From Colias croceus (taxonomy: Eukaryota; Arthropoda; Insecta; Lepidoptera; Pieridae), in contig NC_059568.1 in NCBI RefSeq assembly GCF_905220415.1, positions 496,001 through 560,000 of the forward strand: a stretch of DNA of 64,000 nucleotides, given 5' to 3'. The position numbers were made by a program, and so were the translations under genes. The first letter of the stretch is position 1. The number at the start of each line of letters is the position of its first letter. Positions 57,801 to 64,000 of the stretch are shown here, one piece after another. The notes beneath the pieces are model-generated. The model saw only the letters and a list, made by a program, of their open reading frames with translations. It searched no databases and had not been told where the DNA came from.

Positions 57801-60800
57801 TTACAACCGAACCATACTCAAAGACGAAGAAAATCTTTTCCGTGTTGGAAATACATTCCGAAGCTAACTAGTCTATAAAAAATAACTTAAATAAACTTAC
57901 TTTTTTAAAGCTTTTTACATAAATTTGTTCCTTCATAAGTATATTAAATACCTAGTTAATATTTGTTGCAACATGTGTTTTATACGAGAAACTCAAGGAA
58001 GAGATGTAAAAGCTACAATTAACTGGGACAACGCGAAACAGGTACTACCTACTTTGTACTCAATAGGTACTTATTGCGTATTTAGTTATTAAGGTTTGAT
58101 TCGTCTATGCGTAACTATAATGCATTATGTAAATTATGATGCCTATTAGTTTTATGGTCTTTATCTATGCGAAAGTAAAGTGTATTGGAAATCATCTATG
58201 TGGTATATTATGTATTTTCTGCGAAAGCATTCCAATATAGTTCTGATATGCAATTTACTGTACTATAGCAATATGATTCGACAAGAGTTTATTAGTAATT
58301 AGGCATAGATACTACAGTCTACAATATACAGTTCTTAGAATTATGAAATATGAATCCGATGTCCGATCCGACCACATTGATATCATTTGATATACAAATA
58401 CAAGCTGCCAATCGGACATCCTTGCGCACTATAACCAATAACTATGCTTGCAGTGCGCACACTATTTTGACATTATTATTATTATTTTTTTTAATTTAAG
58501 ATTATTTCAAAATATGTTATTACAATACACGACAAAATATTTTAGAAGCTTTAACTATGGCGTTTGTTTTACGTTGGTTTTATATTATTATTTCAAATGT
58601 TGCTGTCTCATCGCCTTATTTAATGAACGAGCACACAGATTCTAGATATTGAACATCACCAACATTATTCTGAAAATTCCTTTAAATATTTTGACGCACA
58701 GCCATCGCGATGTACAAAGCAAGACATTAAAAAGAGCGTCCTTAAACACGATTTAACTGTAAGATCAGTGTGTTCCCTTAACCCATTGAGCCCCAAGCGG
58801 CCCGATCGGTCCCAGACACAACAGATTTTCTATTGTGTCTGTGGTTCCGGGGCCTGCGTTAATAAGTTATGTACTCAATATTTGAACAATTTTCGATGTT
58901 TACTTATTGCTTGTTTTGCTACACAGCGCCACGCCAGCGGCATGGCGCTTCAGGAGGGGCCCCTGACGCCGGCCCTCTCGCAGGCACCGCTGGCGCGATC
59001 CGACTCGGCTGATGCTTTTGATGATATAGTAAGTACCTTGTTTGATGAAAACACAATATTAATTTAAACCTTAAGCCATGATGGATAGAGCTTCAAATAA
59101 TAACACCATTATAGTTTCTATGACTTGCTTGTTTGAGAAGTTTTTTTATTATTCTTTTATCTGCTATTTACGCACTACTTATACATGATTATAAAATTAC
59201 ATTATTTTATTTTGCAGGAAGAATTTCAAGATGCGTTGGAGCCAACGTAAGTATACTTTAGTTGATTATGTATTCGTCAGTTTAGTGTAGATAAATTATT
59301 CTTAATTTATTATAACTAAAATAGTAGAATTAAATATCGCCTGCGCATGCGACGCGGCGTTTTTGCAAATAAACATTTGCAATTTTTAGTTATTTTAGTT
59401 GTCTTCTATTCTTTTTAACATGGACATTAAATGGGATTTATTTATCGTTCCATATACATATTTATCTTAGATTGTTTTTAATACAAATGGTTTAATCAAT
59501 ATTTATTTTTATAGGATGGACTTGAAAAAGTCCCTGGAAGATTGCGAGCTCGCCATTGAGAAATTCTTCGCCAATAATGTGAAGGGGGCCGCAGATGTGA
59601 TGAAACCATGGTGGGTAACATGTATATTATATATAGCTTAGTTAGCGTTAGCTACTATTAAGTATTCTGTGGTTTAGTGTCAAATATGTATTGTTAAAAA
59701 ATAGTTTATGCATCTATTCTATAATTAATGTCACAATAAATTTTTAATTAATGCACAGTTTATCTACGTTCATCGCGTAAAAATGGTATATCACAACAGA
59801 AAAGACAATTATGTCGATCTGTCCTCGTCTATAAAATTTTCTGCTAACAATGTTCTGTTGCTACAAGAAAACCAAGTTTTCCTATCCCTGTATGGAAATG
59901 GCATGATATGGAACAACATGGATTTTAACCTACTAGTTCAGGATACATCGCCCATTTTTGCAAGTAACTACTATCAAGCTGATTTTCCATTTGTAGCTTT
60001 ATTTTGATGAGACACCGAATAATTTCGTGTACGAAACTCTCGATTGTGGTAGCTAACAGAGATAACAAGGATAAAATTTTTTGATTTGATGGTTCTCAAA
60101 TATTTATTACGCAATTTGTAGGACAATATGTCTGTTGAATTATATAAACATTAATTAAGTGAAAACAAAAAAATCAGCTTGTTAGTAATCATTTATGATG
60201 ACCTCGTTATCGATACACTTTGGAAAGGGGGACTCTTTGAACCAACCATAGATTTTGTAGGACAAATATTTTTTCTAATAATTTAGGTAATTATCTTGAG
60301 ATTGAACAAAAAAAAATTCAGTTAGTAATAAATATTTGAGAACCATCAAATCAAAAATTTTTATCCTTATTATCTCTGTTAGCTACCACAATCGAGACTT
60401 TCGTACACGAAATTATTGGGCGTCACATCAAAATAAAGCTACAAACGGAAAATTAGCTTGATAGTAGTCACTTTCAAAAATGGGCGATGTATCCTGAACT
60501 ATACTACCTAATACATTAATAGTCAACGTCTTGCCCAACACGAGGACATCCTCCTACCTATCCTATTATATCTACATTAACAGAAAAACTGCTTTGTTAC
60601 CCACGAATCTCCCAGAGTTACATTATAAACTTCAATCCCAGGAAGGAGAAGTCGCTATACCACAGCCATGGCGCGGCGATTTTCGAGTTCATCCCAGCGA
60701 TGCTGACGATGGACCCGCAGCAGATCCAGAAAGCCCTCTCCGCAGTCAAGGACACGATCTCGCTGTGCAACCGCCTGCGCAAGTCGTACACGTTCGTCGA

Positions 60801-63092
60801 GTCGCTCGGGAGCATCGTGAAGAAAGTAAGGGAAAGGATTTGGATTTTAGGAAGGAAGTTTTAGGGAAGTTAGATTAGGTTAGACGAGATATTTTGGTTT
60901 TGTTATGCTTTTGGTGAAGTTTATGTTACGGTACGTTAGGCTTCGGATTGTCTTTGGGTTAGGTTTGGCTTTGGCAGGAGTTTAGGGTAGAAATTTTAGG
61001 GGGAAAAATAATAGTGAAAAAAAATTTGGATTAAAGTTTGGTTTTGGGTATGAAAAATATTTATTTTAATTGGGAAATTATTTATTTCTCAATTTAGTTA
61101 AATATACTTTTAATTTATTTCTCTTTGATGATTCGAATTGTATTCTGAACAATTCTTTCTTTAGAATGTATTATTATCAGTTATGTATGTAATAATTCTT
61201 TACAATATATATATATATATATACAATATATGTTTCCTATCTACTTTATTATATTCTTATATATTACATTATTTCTTTTTTTATTTTTTATCTCATAATA
61301 TTATGTACACTGCCACTGTCAGGATGTCAATATGTGGTGTCCACTGAAAATCAGTGGAGAATCTAAGTGTCTTATATGTCCTTAGATTCTCAAACCACTG
61401 AGTGGATATTATCCATTTTGTGCCGTTGTAACTAGTTATAAGTTAATTTTATTTATTTTTATTTTTTATGTATTAATGTGCATCGGTACAAATAAATGTA
61501 TTTTCATTTCATTTCATTTCATTTCATTTCTTGAATCAGTTTTCAGAAAAAGTTTAATACAACAATTCAGCCGTCTAGAAGGAGTTCAATAACAAAAACT
61601 CGTACAGTAAATGTATAAACATCCATCTTTGTATCCTATTATTTAGTATATAAGCTGTCTATTCTATTTCATTTCCACTTAGCTTTGATGTAAGAATAAA
61701 ATGTTGGGAATTTTCTTCGAACAAAATCTTATATTCGAAGAATTCTGAATCCCATTTACAGACTACTCGTCTTTCAAAGGAATCTTTATAGCAATTTGCG
61801 CGTAAGTCTGATCACAAACGATGCAGTTATTTAATGCAGTCTCGGTTTCAATCGTTGCATTCTTGCGTCGATTTTAATGCGATCATTTCACCTTTATGGC
61901 TTCCTAAACCAATTTTTGTTATAATACATTTGGTAGTTTATTTTGCGTTAAATTTTCCTACATTTTGTTAACAATTTCAACTTAGTGAAGAATTACAATG
62001 TATTGTAATTGCAATAAAATTGTTACAGAAGTTTGTGGGTTTACGAGTAAAAGTTTTATCATTGGCATTCTTAAAATACTTCTGAAGAGTTAGACGATAT
62101 CTTTTTTATGACGAATGGTAGGTAACATCACTTTCTCCAGACTTAAGACCGTTTGTCTTCGATCTAAATACCCAAAAACACATCAAACACTGGTGGTGTT
62201 ACAGGTGCTTTGACGATCGTTTTAAGCCTTATTTTGCACAGATCCATATAACAGAGTATCTAACAGTCTTCTTTACATCTCATGAATAGAATGTTCAGCC
62301 TTATGTACATCAATAAAATAATGATCTCTTCAGAATGTCCTGACTTCTTTAGATTTAAAAGATAATATCTAGATACAATATTTATATTTATACGATAATT
62401 AATCCCCTGTAGCCAAACTTCGCGGCGTTCTCGGAGATGCAGGCGCACGCAGAACTGATCAACGCGGAAGCGCTGCTCGTGCAGGCGTGCCTCGTGGCAC
62501 TCGAGGGGGAGGACTTAGCGGGGCTGATTAAGGCTACCCTGAAGATTAAGAACAGCCATGATTCCTATAAGTAAGTACATTATTGTAGGAGTAATTCTTT
62601 TGGTTTGCGGGAAAAGTTGCGGTGAGACTTCGTTTTTTTATTGTTTTCCTTGCTTTTGTTTCTACTTTATAAGTTTACCATAGATTTAAGTTATACAGAA
62701 AAATAATAACGAGAATTTTTCGTTAAATGATAACGAGAATTTTTCGTTTCTTTCGGCTGCCAATAAATTTTGCATAATGAGCTAGTCTGTATTGATTCAC
62801 ATTTGCATTTTTTGTCACAAAAAAATAATTACACATTTTTGGACACTTTTTTTGAGGTCACCAAAATTCTGATACAAAAATAAATATTTTCCACCAACCC
62901 TTGATATAAACACAAACTTCCTCCAGGGACTGTGTCAAGATCCTGGACAAAAAGGAGTGGGAAGACGAAGCGTCCCGGACACACTTTGAGAGCGGCGTGC
63001 GCATGGGCGTGGCCACGTTCAACGTGATGATCTCGCTGTTGCCGCCCAAGGTCATCAGCGTGCTCGAGTTCGTGGGCTTCTCGGGGGATAAG
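48735..63092 (+). CDS. TTC39: Tetratricopeptide repeat protein 39 (TTC39) family, 5' part; 3' exons outside window
   Basis: Seven coding exons: 48735-48821, 58927-59028, 59218-59246, 59515-59610, 60642-60825, 62413-62570, 62927-63092, all in phase. The protein so far has an unusual basic N-terminus, then DLKKSLEDCELAIEKFFANN, ADVMKPW, YHSHGAAIFEFIPAML, PQQIQKALSAVKDTISLCNR, FAAFSEMQAHAELINAEALL, ATLKIKNSHDSYKDC, and FESGVRMGVATFNVMISLLP, ending VLEFVGFSGDK at donor GTGGGT. Known: these are hallmarks of TTC39/Iml2-type proteins, helical TPR proteins linked in vertebrates to lipid metabolism. The A, B or C orthologue cannot be told here. Linkage of the first exon rests on phase, splice sites and promoter only. 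Intron 1 is 10.1 kb. Confidence 0.88.
49995..51390 (+). repeat. Tandem array of about eight 155-185-bp units carrying heat-shock elements
   Basis: Core HSE blocks begin at 50,044, 50,203, 50,365, 50,537, 50,712, 50,887, 51,073 and 51,226. The best copies read GGAAAGTTCCAGAACGTTTC, i.e. nGAAnnTTCnnGAAn plus a fourth partial pentamer. Six of eight keep three perfect pentamers. A second site, GTTCYRGAAC, recurs between cores (50,324, 50,673, 50,848, 51,008, 51,192, 51,372). Four middle units also carry TATCGATA. A CACGCATGCGCC-like block and a CCCACRCGCTTCTGCG block complete the unit. Middle units are nearly identical. Open frames across the array are repeat artefacts. Confidence 0.88.
51391..54630 (+). 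other. TTC39 intron 1, unassigned sequence
   Basis: AT-rich, no supported element or exon. Confidence 0.4.
54631..54858 (-). mobile_element. Helitron-like copy of a second subfamily
   Basis: Begins CTAGCTGTTGCCCGCAGCTT, has CATGCCAAATTTCAGCCCGA and CCGTCCAGTGGTTTGGGCTG, and on the minus strand starts TCTATATATGTACATATATA. A common lepidopteran type. Confidence 0.75.
55637..55790 (+). mobile_element. Lep1-like Helitron copy
   Basis: Has TGAACTACTGGTCCGATTTG, TTTCGGTGTTAGATAGCC and CGCGCGGAGCAGCTAG at its end. Confidence 0.75.
56200..56336 (+). mobile_element. Internally deleted Lep1-like Helitron
   Basis: Starts TCTATACTAATATTATAAAG, reads CGCGCTAATCTCGGGAACTA and TTAGATAGCCCATTTATCG, then jumps to a short end GCAGGAGCAGCTAA. 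The middle is missing. Confidence 0.68.
56337..58926 (+). other. TTC39 intron 1, 3' part, with an imperfect inverted repeat
   Basis: Mostly unassigned AT-rich sequence. At 58,793-58,862 there is an inverted repeat with a CAGACACAA..TTGTGTCTG core and outer GGCCC..GGGGCC arms, just before exon 2. Confidence 0.45.
58927..63092 (+). CDS. TTC39: TTC39 exons 2-7
   Basis: Exon 2 (58927-59028) is a Pro/Ala-rich leader ending in acidic SADAFDDI. Exon 3 (59218-59246) is only 29 nt (EEFQDALEP). Exon 4 (59515-59610) carries the conserved DCELAIEKFFANNVKGAADV. Exon 5 (60642-60825) completes the split Trp of MKPW and has the YHSHGAAIFEF core. Exons 6 and 7 (62413-62570, 62927-63092) carry the helical TPR-like repeats. 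Phases across junctions are 0, 2, 2, 0 and 2, and exon 7 ends on a whole codon. Confidence 0.92.
59931..60508. mobile_element. Foldback/MITE element with about 180-bp inverted arms
   Basis: Left arm about 59,931-60,110, right arm about 60,325-60,508. Both carry GTTCAGGATACATCGCCCAT, GTAGCTTTATTTTGATG and GATTGTGGTAGCTAACAGAG in opposite orientation, with roughly 90% identity by eye. A 215-bp spacer holds no gene. It lies in TTC39 intron 4, 130 bp from exon 5. Confidence 0.82.
61305..61530 (+). mobile_element. Retroposon 3' end with ATTTC tail repeats
   Basis: Sequence GTGCATCGGTACAAATAAAT leads into about six ATTTC units (61,503-61,530). Short inverted matches (CCACTGAAAATCAGTGG, CTTAGATTCTC) precede it. 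The form suits a LINE 3' end with a pentanucleotide tail. An (AT)n run lies nearby at 61,206-61,222. Confidence 0.5.
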
Positions 63093-63099
63093 GTGGGTT

Positions 63100-63212
63100 T
63101 AGTTCATCATCATCAGCCTATATACATTCCCACTGCTGGGACACGGGCCTCCTATGAGGGTACAGGCTATAATCCACAATTCTGGCCAAGTGCGGGTTGG
63201 CGGTTTTGTTAT
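63100..63212 (+). mobile_element. LINE/RTE-like 3' fragment
   Basis: Reads CATCATCATCAGCCTATATA, CCCACTGCTGGGACACGGGC CTCCTATGAGGG and GCCAAGTGCGGGTTGGCGG, a phrase set very common in lepidopteran introns. Degenerate and noncoding. Confidence 0.7.
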
Positions 63213-63488
63213 ATAGTTAGTATTAGTTAATAACAAAAAGGACTGGGAAGGGGAAATATCTTCGTGGGCTGCTTGGGGATAAGGTGAGTTATTTACCAAA
63301 AAATATTTAAAAAAAGTTTTTTTTATCAGTTGGGATTGATCACTTCGATCGATCATCGACATATCGGGATAGTTGTGATTTTTAAGTTATTTTTAAGTCG
63401 TTTAAAATTAAATAAGTAATACATATTTTGCTAAATTTTGCTAAATTTGTAAATAGAAGAATATTTTATTGCGAAAAAATAAGTACAT

Positions 63489-63595
63489 GAGCTGCAGGGT
63501 TACTCGCATTACTTCGCTCCTATTGATCTTATGTTTCATTACGCTAAGACCAACAAGAGCGGAGCCATGTAGGTGAAACCGCGGGACGCAGCTAG
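63489..63595. mobile_element. Inverted dimer of Helitron 3' ends
   Basis: GAGCTGCAGGGTTACTCGCA with TCGCTCCTATTGATCTTA is a minus-oriented 3' end. It runs into TAAGACCAACAAGAGCGGAG and GGTGAAACCGCGGGACGCAG CTAG, a plus-oriented 3' end. The two halves form a hairpin. Confidence 0.55.
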
Positions 63596-64000
63596 TAAAA
63601 AAATAAATAATAAAAAGCCTTTATTTTTCAATTCACTATGGTCACAATTTGACAACCCGCATGTAATATGTAATTAAAAAACGTACACGTGTCTCTTATA
63701 ACTACATCGACGATTTCTATTTTAGAATTTGAAAATACATTATAATTTTATGGACTATAAAAGATTTTATTGAATAATAAAATATTCTATCAATGAATAG
63801 ATCTAACAGCTTTTAAACTTACGTCCGCTTTGAAACATAAAACTTGGAACAACTAAATTCTTCAGTAAATCTAGGTCTTAGAAAGTTAAAAGTTTAAAAC
63901 TCTTTGAATTTTTAAAGTTTTAATTATTTTATTAATTCTTTATCAAGGATAAGTTTCTAAGTAACCTTGATAACATTCATTTGAAACGCAAGTAATGTAA
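63596..64000 (+). other. TTC39 intron, right edge of window
   Basis: AT-rich sequence with no further exon or element seen. Confidence 0.4.

Overview
The window is eukaryotic and reads as a lepidopteran (butterfly or moth) chromosome. The evidence is an AT-rich background, spliced genes with GT-AG introns, conserved insect proteins, and a dense load of repeats typical of Lepidoptera. These include short Helitron-like elements with a 5' TC end, a 3' CTAG end and insertion between A and T, tRNA-headed SINEs and hairpin MITEs. No species can be fixed from the sequence alone. All gene models below were built by hand from reading frame, splice sites and phase. No alignment or transcript data were available.

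Layout. (1) 1-12,480, plus strand: the 3' two thirds of a Slo2/KCNT sodium-activated potassium channel gene. It has 16 exons in the window, with RCK1, linker, RCK2 and a long C-terminal tail, and its poly(A) signal is at 12,462. (2) 12,906-16,541, plus strand: a small complete gene of 18 coding exons packed into 3.6 kb. A two-exon signal peptide is followed by a run of tiny exons, 13 of them exactly 27 nt and every intron in phase 0. Most exons encode one nonapeptide of the form C-x-G-x-x-C-x-x-x. I do not recognise this family, and it is the main candidate for an undescribed system. (3) 16.6-19.4 kb: a nest of Helitron and MITE insertions between two convergent genes. (4) 28,282-20,009, minus strand: a complete 15-exon ZAD/C2H2 zinc-finger gene (642 residues, about 13 fingers, an AT-hook-like stretch). 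Its last intron carries a 5'-truncated LINE with a perfect 13-bp target duplication, and a degenerate 39-bp repeat lies just 3' of the stop. (5) 28.3-29.0 kb: a probable divergent promoter with a noncoding plus-strand exon. (6) 29-48.6 kb: no coding exon that I can support. It holds a 1.7-kb terminal-inverted-repeat element and many Helitron and SINE copies. (7) 48,735 to beyond the right edge, plus strand: the 5' part of a TTC39-family (tetratricopeptide repeat protein 39) gene, with a TATA-type promoter, a 10-kb first intron, and exons clustered at 58.9-63.1 kb.

The first TTC39 intron contains a 1.4-kb array of about eight units of roughly 175 bp. Each unit carries heat-shock-element pentamers (nGAAnnTTCnnGAAn), and four also carry the DREF palindrome TATCGATA. 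This looks like a naturally amplified HSF-type binding array and is the second main observation. There is no sign that the four genes form a pathway. Their adjacency looks like ordinary insect gene order.
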